A DNA stretch of 12,348 bases from the NCBI GenBank assembly GCA_018715445.1, contig DVLP01000247.1, forward strand, positions 1 through 12,348, read 5' to 3'. The notes beneath the pieces are model-generated. The model worked only from the letters and a program-made list of their open reading frames with translations, did not search any database and was not told the origin of the DNA. Both the position numbers and the translations under genes were made by a program. The stretch's first letter is position 1, and each line of letters starts with the position of its first letter. Source of the DNA: Candidatus Avipropionibacterium avicola. Lineage in GTDB: Bacteria > Actinomycetota > Actinomycetes > Propionibacteriales > Propionibacteriaceae. Shown piece after piece: positions 1 to 9,115 of the stretch.

Positions 1-1547
1 ACCAGGGAACGGGCGGCGGCGGCAACGGCGGTGGGGGCGAGACCGGGCTCGTCGAACCGACCTTCGTCCCCTTCGCCGGGGTGACACCCGACAAACCCGG
101 CTCCGCCGACGGCATCACCCCGGTCTTCTACAACTACCCGAACCCCCCGACGGTGCGGGAGGGCTATCCGCTGGAGGGTGGCGAGAAGTGGAGCGCGCTG
201 ATGCAGATGGCGCCGCCCAAGGTCGCCGCCTCCAAGAACAAGAACTACCAACTCTACCGGGACGCCCTCGGCACCGACTTCGAGGTGAACGGGGTGCTGT
301 CCGCCGCCTACACCGAGAAGTTCCAGGTGATCATGGCCGGTGGCGATCTGCCCGACTTCGTGCAGATCGCCTCGGTGGCACAGCTGCCCAAGCTGTTGGA
401 GAAGAACTTCACCGACCTCACCGACGTCCTGGGCGGCGACGAGATCAAGAAGTATCCGGGCCTGGCCAACATCCCGACCGCCACCTGGAAGATCCCCCAG
501 CTGAACGGTCGTCTCTGGGGCATCGCGCAGCCTCGACCCCCGGCAGGGGTGTCGCTGACCAGTCGTGGTGATGTGCTGGCCGAGCGTGGCATCGACGACC
601 CGTACGTGCAGCTGCGCGACGGCGCCGACTTCGTCGACCTGCTCAAGCAGCTCACCAACAAGGACAAGAACGAGTTCGCCATGGGCGCCGACCCGAACGG
701 GTGGCTGATGCCGATGATGCAGACCATGATCGGTGGACCCAACGTCTGGGCGAACGAGAACGGCACCTTCGTCCACCAGCTCGAGACCGAGCAGTACAAG
801 GAGGCCCTCTCGGAAGCAGGCAAGATCATCCAGGCCGGCTACCTGCACCCGAACTCGTTCTCCGACCCCACCCAGAATGCGACCTGGTACAACGCCGGCA
901 CCACGGCGCTCTACTACCAGAGCTTCGTCGGATGGGGCGGCAATGCGCGCCTGCACCCGGAGTGGAATGTCGGCAATGTCGAGCTGCCGATGTGGGACGG
1001 CGGCGGCATGGCCCCGATCCGCAAGAGCGTCGCGGGCTACGGCGCCTACATCGCCATCAAGAAGAGCGACGACGCCCGCCTCGAGCAGCTGCTCCGGATC
1101 GCCGACTTCATTGCCTCACCGTTCGGCACCCAGCAGTACCTCGACGTGAACTACGGCGTCGAGGGCTACAGCTACAACATGGAGGACGGCAACCCGGTCA
1201 GCCTCCCGCCGGAGACCAACCCGAGCATCGTGGCGATGACCTACACCGGCGGCAACTCCGGAGCAATCCTCTTCGGACAGGGCGAGCAGGAGAGCGTCGA
1301 TCGCCAGCACGAGTACCTGTCCCGAGCGATCCCTGCCGGCATTGACAACGCCGTGGACGGTCTCTACTCCGAGACCTTCTCGACCAAGGGCGCCACCTTC
1401 ACCAAGGCCCAGTTCGACCTCCAGCGCGAGATCATGTTGGGCCAGAAGCCGGTCTCGGACTTCGACGACTTCGTCAAGAAGTGGAAGTCCCAGGTCGGCG
1501 ACAAGGCTGCAGCCGAGTACGCGGAGTCGGCCGAAGCCGTCAGCTGA
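1..1547 (+). CDS. ABC transporter substrate-binding lipoprotein, 5'-truncated by the window edge
   Basis: This is an extracellular (family 1, LplA-like) solute-binding protein that captures a sugar or oligosaccharide outside the membrane and delivers it to an ABC permease. The reading frame is already open at base 3 and runs 514 codons to TGA at 1545-1547. The first visible residues are a Gly-rich run (GTGGGGNGGGGETG). Such runs commonly follow the lipidated Cys of actinobacterial binding lipoproteins, so the signal peptide and lipobox probably lie just left of the window. The GTG at 81 lies inside this continuous frame and is not the true start. Family-like segments are the early VFYNYPNPPTVREG, the GGDLPDFVQ stretch typical of the first lobe, WKIPQLNGRLWGI in the hinge region, and a C-terminal helix ending DFVKKWKSQVGDK. 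No permease follows, since the next gene converges, so permeases would have to lie upstream. The substrate is unknown; the nearby GH43 gene suggests plant-type oligosaccharides, but that is only inference. Confidence 0.88.
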   Translation, partial: QGTGGGGNGGGGETGLVEPTFVPFAGVTPDKPGSADGITPVFYNYPNPPTVREGYPLEGGEKWSALMQMAPPKVAASKNKNYQLYRDALGTDFEVNGVLSAAYTEKFQVIMAGGDLPDFVQIASVAQLPKLLEKNFTDLTDVLGGDEIKKYPGLANIPTATWKIPQLNGRLWGIAQPRPPAGVSLTSRGDVLAERGIDDPYVQLRDGADFVDLLKQLTNKDKNEFAMGADPNGWLMPMMQTMIGGPNVWANENGTFVHQLETEQYKEALSEAGKIIQAGYLHPNSFSDPTQNATWYNAGTTALYYQSFVGWGGNARLHPEWNVGNVELPMWDGGGMAPIRKSVAGYGAYIAIKKSDDARLEQLLRIADFIASPFGTQQYLDVNYGVEGYSYNMEDGNPVSLPPETNPSIVAMTYTGGNSGAILFGQGEQESVDRQHEYLSRAIPAGIDNAVDGLYSETFSTKGATFTKAQFDLQREIMLGQKPVSDFDDFVKKWKSQVGDKAAAEYAESAEAVS

Positions 1548-1572
1548 GTCCGAACCCCGACGAGCACGCCGG

Positions 1573-2517
1573 TCAGGGAGCCTGGATCACCTGGCCGGCG
1601 TAGCTCAGTCCACCACCGAAGGCGAAGAGCAGGATCGGTGTCCCCGAGGGCAGCGACTGCTTCTCCAGCAGCTTGGACAGTGCCAGCGGGATGCTGGCCG
1701 CCGAGGTGTTGCCGGACTCGGTGACATCGGTGGCGACCACCGCGTTGTCGGCCCCCAGCTTGCGGGCCAGCGGCTCGATGATCCGCAGGTTCGCCTGGTG
1801 CAGCACGATGGCCCCCAGCTCCGAAGGGGCGACTCCCGCCTTCTCGAGCACCTCGGCTGCGATCCGGGGCAGCTCGGCGATCGTCCACTTGAACACGGTC
1901 TGCCCGTTCTGGGCGAACTTGTCGTCATTGGCGTGCTCGATCCGGACCGCATCACCCAAGTTCGGCATCGACCCCCACAGCACCGGGGAGATCCCGTCCT
2001 CCTCGGAGGCGGTCACGATCATCGCCCCGGCCCCGTCAGCGGTCAGCACGCAGGTGGTGCGGTCGGTGAAGTCGGTGACATCGGTCAGCTTCTCCGCACC
2101 GATCACCAAGGCGTTGCGGCTGGAGCCGGCCATGATCGCGTGCTGGGCCATCGCCAACGAGTACGGGAATCCCGAGCAGGCGGTGTTGACGTCGATGGTG
2201 GCCGGGTTGTGGGTCATCTGCAGCCGATTCGCGACCCGGGCGGCCATGTTGGGTGAGCGGTCCAGGGCTGAGCAGGTCGCCACGATCACGGTGTCGATCT
2301 GGTCGGCGGTCATCTGCGCCTTGGCCAACACGTCCTCGGCCGCCTTGGTGGCCATCACGTCGACGGTCTCCTCCGGCGCGGCCCAGCGTCGCTCCACGAT
2401 CCCGACCCTGGTCCGGATCCATTCGTCGTTGGTCTCGACCAGCTTCTCCAACTCGCTGTTCGGCACGACTCGTGCGGGCTGGTGGTGTCCCACCGCGACC
2501 ACCCGGGATCCGGTCAT
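1573..2517 (-). CDS. fabH: Beta-ketoacyl-ACP synthase III (FabH)
   Basis: Starts type II fatty-acid synthesis by condensing an acyl-CoA primer with malonyl-ACP in the cytoplasm. The 314-aa product has the normal family length. The Cys-His-Asn triad is intact: C114 in NTACSGF, H240 in VLHQAN and N270 in [10 protein letters not shown]. The usual N-terminal [10 protein letters not shown] motif (residues 31-40) and the C-terminal FGGGLSYAG loop are present. I start at the ATG at 2517 because AGGAGG (2530-2525) lies 7 nt before it. The in-frame ATG at 2523 is only 1 nt from that site, and longer in-frame extensions run into the glpK promoter region. The gene stands alone: it converges on the binding-lipoprotein gene (25-bp gap) and diverges from glpK, with no fabD, acpP or fabF visible. 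Whether the primer is acetyl-CoA or a branched or propionyl-type CoA cannot be told from sequence alone. A KasIII-like role in another pathway is possible but less likely. Confidence 0.93.
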   Translation of the reverse strand: MTGSRVVAVGHHQPARVVPNSELEKLVETNDEWIRTRVGIVERRWAAPEETVDVMATKAAEDVLAKAQMTADQIDTVIVATCSALDRSPNMAARVANRLQMTHNPATIDVNTACSGFPYSLAMAQHAIMAGSSRNALVIGAEKLTDVTDFTDRTTCVLTADGAGAMIVTASEEDGISPVLWGSMPNLGDAVRIEHANDDKFAQNGQTVFKWTIAELPRIAAEVLEKAGVAPSELGAIVLHQANLRIIEPLARKLGADNAVVATDVTESGNTSAASIPLALSKLLEKQSLPSGTPILLFAFGGGLSYAGQVIQAP

Positions 2518-2524
2518 CGTCATT

Positions 2525-2530
2525 CCTCCT
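2525..2530 (-). promoter_or_regulatory. Ribosome binding site that fixes the fabH start
   Basis: The minus strand reads AGGAGG from 2530 to 2525. The spacing is 7 nt to the ATG at 2517 but only 1 nt to the in-frame ATG at 2523, so 2517 is the better start. The two choices differ by two residues (Met-Thr). Confidence 0.75.
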
Positions 2531-2535
2531 GTCGA

Positions 2536-2552
2536 CCCACCCGTCGGGTGGG
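2536..2552. repeat. Perfect 8-bp inverted repeat between fabH and glpK, candidate operator
   Basis: CCCACCCG (2536-2543), one central T, then CGGGTGGG (2545-2552). The arms are exact reverse complements. The repeat sits 6 bp upstream of the fabH ribosome site and about 25 bp upstream of the candidate glpK -10 box, so a bound protein could affect both divergent genes. In fabH mRNA it could instead form a 7-bp GC hairpin with a 3-nt loop. The function is inferred; the symmetry is seen directly. Confidence 0.45.
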
Positions 2553-2573
2553 CGTTCGGCGCACCGTCGGCCG

Positions 2574-2582
2574 TGGCACAAT
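2574..2582 (+). promoter_or_regulatory. Candidate extended -10 of glpK
   Basis: TGG-CACAAT: an extended -10 (TGn) followed by a hexamer that keeps the key A at position 2 and T at position 6. Transcription would begin near 2589, leaving a leader of about 28 nt that contains the GAGGAAGGA ribosome site at 2602-2610. I see no convincing -35. The same nine-base pattern, with G for C, lies upstream of guaB1. Confidence 0.3.
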
Positions 2583-2617
2583 CGCGACCACCGGCCGTAC
2601 CGAGGAAGGACCACACC

Positions 2618-4129
2618 ATGGCGAGCCCACAGTACGTGATCGCGATCGACCAGGGCACCACCAGTACCCGGGCGATCATCTTCGACCACGACGGGCAGAT
2701 CGTCTCCACCGGTCAGGCCGAGCATGCCCAGCTGCTCCCCCGCCCGGGGTGGGTCGAACATGACGCCAGCGAGATCTGGGACAACACCCGTGAGGTGATC
2801 GGCCACGCCCTCGGCCGCGCCAGCCTGACCCGCCACGACATCGCCGCCGTGGGCATCACCAATCAGCGCGAGACCGCCGTGATCTGGGACCGGGCCACCG
2901 GCAAGCCGATCGCCCCGGCCATCGTGTGGCAGGACACCCGTACCCAGGACCTGGTCGACCAGCTGTCGGCCGACGGCGGCTCGGACCGGTTCGCCGAGCG
3001 CACCGGCCTGCCCCTGGCGACCTACTTCTCGGCGACCAAGATCGCGTGGCTGCTGGACAATGTCGACGGGGCACGGGAGCGCGCCGAGGCCGGCGAGCTG
3101 GCCTTCGGCACCACCGACTCCTGGGTGTTGTGGAACCTGACCGGTGGCACCGACGGCGGCGTCCACATGACCGATGTCACCAACGCCTCGCGGACCCTGC
3201 TGATGGACCTGCGGACCTGCCAGTGGGACGACGACCTGCTCGCCGCCTTCGACATCCCCCGCTCGCTGCTGCCCGAGATCGGCTCGTCGTCCCAGGTGTA
3301 CGGGACGGTCCACGGCTCCCAGCTGTTGCGTGAGACCCCGGTGGCCGGCATCCTCGGCGACCAGCAGGCCGCCACCTTCGGCCAGGCCGGTTTCAGTGCC
3401 GGCGCGGCGAAGAACACCTACGGCACCGGCTGCTTCGTGATCGTCAACACCGGCACCGAGATCGTCCGCTCCGACAACGGGCTGATCACCACGGTGGCGT
3501 ACCGCCTGGGTGACGACGAGCCGGTCTACGCCCTCGAGGGATCGATCGCGGTGGCCGGTTCGCTGATCCAGTGGCTGCGCGACAACCTCGGCCTGATCTC
3601 CGACGCCTCGCAGATCGAGCAGCTCGCCCGGCAGGTCGACGACAACGGCGGGGCCTACCTGGTGCCGGCCTTCTCCGGGCTCTACGCCCCGTACTGGCGG
3701 CCCGACGCCCGTGGCGCCCTGGTCGGGTTGACCCGCTTCGTCAACAAGTCCCATCTCGCCCGGGCGGCACTGGAGTCGACGGCCTTCCAGACCTGTGACG
3801 TGCTGGACGCGGTGAACGCCGGCACCGAGCTGACCGAGCTGCGGGTCGACGGCGGCATGGTCGCCAACGACCTGCTGATGCAGTTCCAGGCCGACGTGCT
3901 GGGGATGCCGGTCGTCCGCCCGGCCATCATCGAGACCACCGCGCTGGGCGCGGCCTATGCGGCCGGACTGGCGGTCGGCTTCTGGTCCGGGCTGGACGAG
4001 TTGGAGGCCAACTGGCGCGAGGACCACCGGTGGGAGCCGGCCATGGACGACCAGGAACGCCAGCGACGCCTGCGGCAGTGGCGCAAGGCCGTCACCCGCA
4101 CCTTCGACTGGGTCGATGCGGACACCTGA
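2618..4129 (+). CDS. glpK: Glycerol kinase
   Basis: Phosphorylates glycerol with ATP to sn-glycerol 3-phosphate in the cytoplasm, feeding glycolysis and phospholipid synthesis. The product is 503 aa, the usual FGGY-kinase length. Visible motifs are the phosphate-binding DQGTTSTR (residues 11-18), glycerol-contacting R84-E85 in TNQRET, the [13 protein letters not shown] signature (Y136), catalytic-base D248 in ILGDQQAA, the ATP-site NTYGTG segment (266-271) and the second FGGY signature around residues 440-456 ([17 protein letters not shown]). The ATG at 2618 follows GAGGAAGGA with good spacing. No glpF or glpD neighbour is visible. Instead, the last 14 bp overlap the start of an alpha/beta hydrolase gene, so the two are probably cotranscribed. 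The upstream inverted repeat at 2536-2552 is a candidate control site. The family match is unambiguous. Confidence 0.97.
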   Translation: MASPQYVIAIDQGTTSTRAIIFDHDGQIVSTGQAEHAQLLPRPGWVEHDASEIWDNTREVIGHALGRASLTRHDIAAVGITNQRETAVIWDRATGKPIAPAIVWQDTRTQDLVDQLSADGGSDRFAERTGLPLATYFSATKIAWLLDNVDGARERAEAGELAFGTTDSWVLWNLTGGTDGGVHMTDVTNASRTLLMDLRTCQWDDDLLAAFDIPRSLLPEIGSSSQVYGTVHGSQLLRETPVAGILGDQQAATFGQAGFSAGAAKNTYGTGCFVIVNTGTEIVRSDNGLITTVAYRLGDDEPVYALEGSIAVAGSLIQWLRDNLGLISDASQIEQLARQVDDNGGAYLVPAFSGLYAPYWRPDARGALVGLTRFVNKSHLARAALESTAFQTCDVLDAVNAGTELTELRVDGGMVANDLLMQFQADVLGMPVVRPAIIETTALGAAYAAGLAVGFWSGLDELEANWREDHRWEPAMDDQERQRRLRQWRKAVTRTFDWVDADT

Positions 4130-4824
4130 GCCGCTGGTGGTGCTGTTGCACGGCACCCGGATGAGTTCGGCGGTCTGGCAGCCGTACCGGCCCCTGTTGC
4201 CCGGCATCGAGATCTGCGCCCCTGACCTGCCCGGCCACGGCGACCGGGTCGGCGAGGAGTTCACCCTCGCCACCGTCGAGGCGGTGATCGACCGGGCCGT
4301 GGCCCAGCGTCGCCCCGGTCAGCCGGTGCTGCTGGCCGGGCACAGCCTCGGCGGCTACCTGGCGAGCTGGTGGGCCTGGCGCCACCCTGACCAGGTCGAT
4401 GCCCTGGTACTGCTGGGCGCCACCGCGGATCCGCGGAGCCGATGGGCCGGGGCGTACCGCTGGTTCGCCCGGTTGGTGCCACGGGTCCGACCCGAACGGC
4501 TCGCGACGTTCAGCAATCGGCTGATGTGGCTGGTGGGTGCCCGGGGCGACAAGGCAGCGGCCCTGCCCGACGCCAGTGGTTATGCCGTGCTGCCCCAGGC
4601 CTGGGACCTGGTGATGACGCACTGCTCCCCCGACCTGCTGCGGGTCCTCGACTGCCCGGTGGTGCTGGCCAACGGGCAGTGGGACCAGATGCGCGCCGAC
4701 GTGGCGGCCCATGCCGCGGCAGCCAAGCGCTCGCGCGTGGTCACCGTACCGAGGGCGACCCACCTGATGCCGATCACCCATCCACGACAGGTCGCCGCGA
4801 TCATCGCCGAGACCGTCGACGAGC

Positions 4825-4850
<26 letters not shown>
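4116..4850 (+). CDS. Alpha/beta hydrolase, possible carboxylesterase or monoacylglycerol lipase
   Basis: A 244-aa cytoplasmic alpha/beta-fold hydrolase with no signal peptide. The fold's landmarks are in order: the oxyanion strand [11 protein letters not shown] (residues 8-18), DLPGHGDR (37-44), nucleophile elbow AGHSLGG with S77, acid D190 in NGQWDQM and catalytic H216 in [12 protein letters not shown] short lid region rich in Trp and Arg lies between about residues 105 and 165. The ATG at 4116 lies inside the end of glpK (14-bp overlap in a different frame) and has no strong ribosome site of its own, which points to translational coupling. The next internal Met comes after the HG oxyanion motif, so a later start would break the fold. 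The substrate is unknown. Coupling to glycerol kinase suggests an acylglycerol-type ester that releases glycerol, but this rests on gene context alone. The 3' end overlaps the opposing GH43 gene by 26 bp. Confidence 0.85.
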
Positions 4851-7266
<2,416 letters not shown>

Positions 7267-7276
7267 ACCGTACCGA

Positions 7277-8521
7277 TCAGGTGGTGGGTCGGTCCTGTGT
7301 GGGCCGATCCCGGGTGGTTCGGTCCTGCTCAGCGCTCTCCCGCGTCTCCTGCGCGGCCGAGTCCTGCTTGTCTGCGTTCGGATCGTCGGCGTCCGGCTTG
7401 TCCGCCGCCTTCGACTGAGCTGTGTCCTGATCCTGCTTCGCGGTGCCCTGCTTGTCCTTGTCGTCGGGGACGAGTTCGACGAGCTTCTGGATCGGTGGTT
7501 GGACGACCGGCTTCATGACGACGCGTACCGGCCGCGACGCCAGGACCAGGCTGAGCAACACTGCGGCCAGGGCGACCAGCGACACATCGATCCATGAGCT
7601 GGGCCACGATGCGAGGTCGAAGGCCCGCAGGACGTGGATGACCAGGGCGTGCAGGACGTAGACGTACATCGAGAACTTGCCCAGATAGGTCCACCAAGTC
7701 TTCTGCACCGGGACGATCGCCAGCACCGCACAGGTGCCGACCACGCCGGTCGCCATGGTGGCCAGGCGATAGAGGATGCCCTGGCCGATGTCGCCGTCGA
7801 GCTCGTGGAACGACGCGTTGTAGAAGAAGGTGTCGTTGGGCACCGCACCTTGGATGCCCAGCGCCAGCACACCCAGGACGCCGAAGGTAATCAGCCCGCT
7901 GACCCGGGTGAAGTGCTTCTTGATCAACTCCAGGTGGCGCGGCTTGATCGACAGGCCCAGGACGAAGAAGGGCAGCAACGTCAGGGTCCGGTTCAGCGCC
8001 AGGGTCGAGGTGAGCTCGGGCAGGAATCCGGCGCCGAGGCTGACCGCCACCGCGATCGGCAGCCGGTGCGGAAGCTTCATCAGCAGCGGGGTGAACGCGC
8101 GCCACCAGGCCGTGGCCAGCAGGAACCACAGCGTCCATTCCGGCTGCAAGAGGCTGAGGGTGAAGTCCTCCCCCTCCAGGATCGTGCTGCAGATCCGGTG
8201 GAGCACCTGGAAGATCGCGTACGGGACCAGCAGGTTCGTCACGATCTTCAGATATCCCTTGACGCTCGCGGTGAATCCACGGGTCAGGTAGCCGGTGATG
8301 AACACGAACGCCGGCATGTGGAAGCTGTAGATCATCACGTACAGCGCCTCGGCGCGGGTCCCGTGAGCGAGTTCGATCGAGTGGCCGATCACCACGAGCA
8401 CGATGAGCAGACCCTTGGCATTGTCCAGATAGGAGTCCCGCCCCGGGCGGGACTCGCTGGGCCTTCCGCCCTTGGGCTCGGGATCGGAGGCCGTGGATCC
8501 GGTCGGGCGAGTCTCAGTCAT
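7277..8521 (-). CDS. Acyltransferase 3 family integral membrane protein
   Basis: A 414-aa multispanning membrane protein of the acyltransferase-3 superfamily (relatives O-acetylate surface sugars, e.g. NolL/fucose 4-O-acetylase type). Family landmarks are RDSYLDNAKGLLIVLVVIGHS with H47, FHMPAFVFITGYLTRG (67-82) and the WTLWFLLATAWWR stretch (129-141). About ten hydrophobic helices run to residue 330. The extremes are unusual. The first 28 residues are hydrophilic, and residues about 352-414 form a Gln/Asp/Lys/Thr-rich, presumably disordered cytoplasmic tail ending in a small TRDRPTQDRPT repeat. The ATG at 8521 has no ribosome site, but a TACACT -10 box lies 10 nt upstream, so translation may be leaderless or nearly so. 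The acyl acceptor is unknown. No polysaccharide or glycosyltransferase genes are nearby to suggest one. Confidence 0.87.
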   Translation of the reverse strand: MTETRPTGSTASDPEPKGGRPSESRPGRDSYLDNAKGLLIVLVVIGHSIELAHGTRAEALYVMIYSFHMPAFVFITGYLTRGFTASVKGYLKIVTNLLVPYAIFQVLHRICSTILEGEDFTLSLLQPEWTLWFLLATAWWRAFTPLLMKLPHRLPIAVAVSLGAGFLPELTSTLALNRTLTLLPFFVLGLSIKPRHLELIKKHFTRVSGLITFGVLGVLALGIQGAVPNDTFFYNASFHELDGDIGQGILYRLATMATGVVGTCAVLAIVPVQKTWWTYLGKFSMYVYVLHALVIHVLRAFDLASWPSSWIDVSLVALAAVLLSLVLASRPVRVVMKPVVQPPIQKLVELVPDDKDKQGTAKQDQDTAQSKAADKPDADDPNADKQDSAAQETRESAEQDRTTRDRPTQDRPTT

Positions 8522-8719
8522 CGGTCACAGAAGTGTAACGGAGCAACGGCATTCGGGGCGAACCGTTCCGCCACCGACCCGCTGTGCATCCGGACCCCGG
8601 CTTTGATACGCAGTGTGCTCGAGCAACCGATTCCCAAGGGCCTGCCTGAATCACTGGTGCACCAAAACCGGGATCAGGTGTCAGAGCCCCGCAGGACCAG
8701 CCCTGCTCAGCGGTCGTGC
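8522..8719. other. Non-coding gap between ctaF and the acyltransferase gene
   Basis: These 198 bp hold no supportable gene or tRNA. They contain two perfect 10-bp palindromes, TGCTCGAGCA (8616-8625) and TGGTGCACCA (8655-8664). They also contain a weak hairpin just past the ctaF stop (GCAGG 8691-8695 with CCTGC 8702-8706, 6-nt loop, no T-run). The acyltransferase -10 candidate lies at 8537-8532. Confidence 0.5.
8532..8537 (-). promoter_or_regulatory. Candidate -10 of the acyltransferase gene
   Basis: The minus strand reads TACACT from 8537 to 8532, a full match to the actinobacterial TANNNT consensus. Transcription would begin near 8525, about 4 nt before the ATG at 8521, explaining the lack of a ribosome site. 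No -35 match is evident. Confidence 0.4.
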
Positions 8720-9115
8720 TCAGTGTGCGTGATCGCCCACGTAGTACTGGAAGATCCAGGATCCCAGGGCGGCCACGCCGAAGCCGAAGCCGATGATCAG
8801 CAGCCACCAGCCGAAGACCGGTGCCAGCACGACGACGGCACCGGCACCGGCACAGAACAGCGGAGCGATGCTCTGGGGCGGGAAGAAGCCGAGCTCACCC
8901 GCACCGTCGGCGATCTCGCCGTCCTTGCGGTCCTCGGGCCGCTTCGGAAGATTGCGCTGGAGCAGGAAGACGTAGCCGCCGATCATGGTCACCAGGCAGA
9001 ACGTCAGGGCCAGGGCGGTGGTCCCGGTCGGGTCACCCGACATCAGCCAGTAGACGACAGCGACCGGGGCGAAGAAGATCGCCAGCCCGATGAAGATCCA
9101 GACCTCGGACTTCAT
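8720..9115 (-). CDS. ctaF: Cytochrome c oxidase subunit 4 (actinobacterial CtaF)
   Basis: A small 131-aa subunit of the actinobacterial aa3-type oxidase, embedded in the cytoplasmic membrane. Four hydrophobic helices are visible at about residues 5-25, 31-52, 82-101 and 102-125. Between the two pairs is the hydrophilic loop with the subfamily motif [12 protein letters not shown] (74-85). It carries no redox ligands, and its role is thought to be structural. The ATG at 9115 overlaps the ctaD stop as ATGA (9112-9115). AGGAGG (9128-9123), lying within the ctaD coding end, is 7 nt upstream, so it is translated from the same message as ctaD. Because it is a separate cistron with its own ribosome site, it could still be made despite the stop codon inside ctaD, subject to polarity. 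Length and helix plan are normal for the family. Confidence 0.92.
   Translation of the reverse strand: MKSEVWIFIGLAIFFAPVAVVYWLMSGDPTGTTALALTFCLVTMIGGYVFLLQRNLPKRPEDRKDGEIADGAGELGFFPPQSIAPLFCAGAGAVVVLAPVFGWWLLIIGFGFGVAALGSWIFQYYVGDHAH

Noticed and set aside
12..38. GGC/GGT-rich stretch as a tandem repeat
   Set aside because: It encodes the Gly-rich linker of the lipoprotein and is explained by the coding sequence.
81..83. GTG as the start of the binding-protein gene
   Set aside because: The frame is open upstream to the window edge and encodes a Gly-rich linker typical of lipoproteins; no ribosome site precedes the GTG and no signal peptide follows it.
1673..2617. A 5' extension of the glpK frame running antisense through fabH
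   Set aside because: glpK has a clear ribosome site and family-standard ATG at 2618; the extension is merely an open antisense frame.
2036..4273. A 745-codon open frame on the minus strand opposite glpK
   Set aside because: High-GC antisense shadow: composition is arginine/glycine/valine-rich with no recognisable domain, while the plus strand encodes a perfect glycerol kinase.
8514..8807. A 97-codon minus-strand open frame over the ctaF end and following gap
   Set aside because: It overlaps ctaF in another frame, shows no domain and covers the acyltransferase promoter region.
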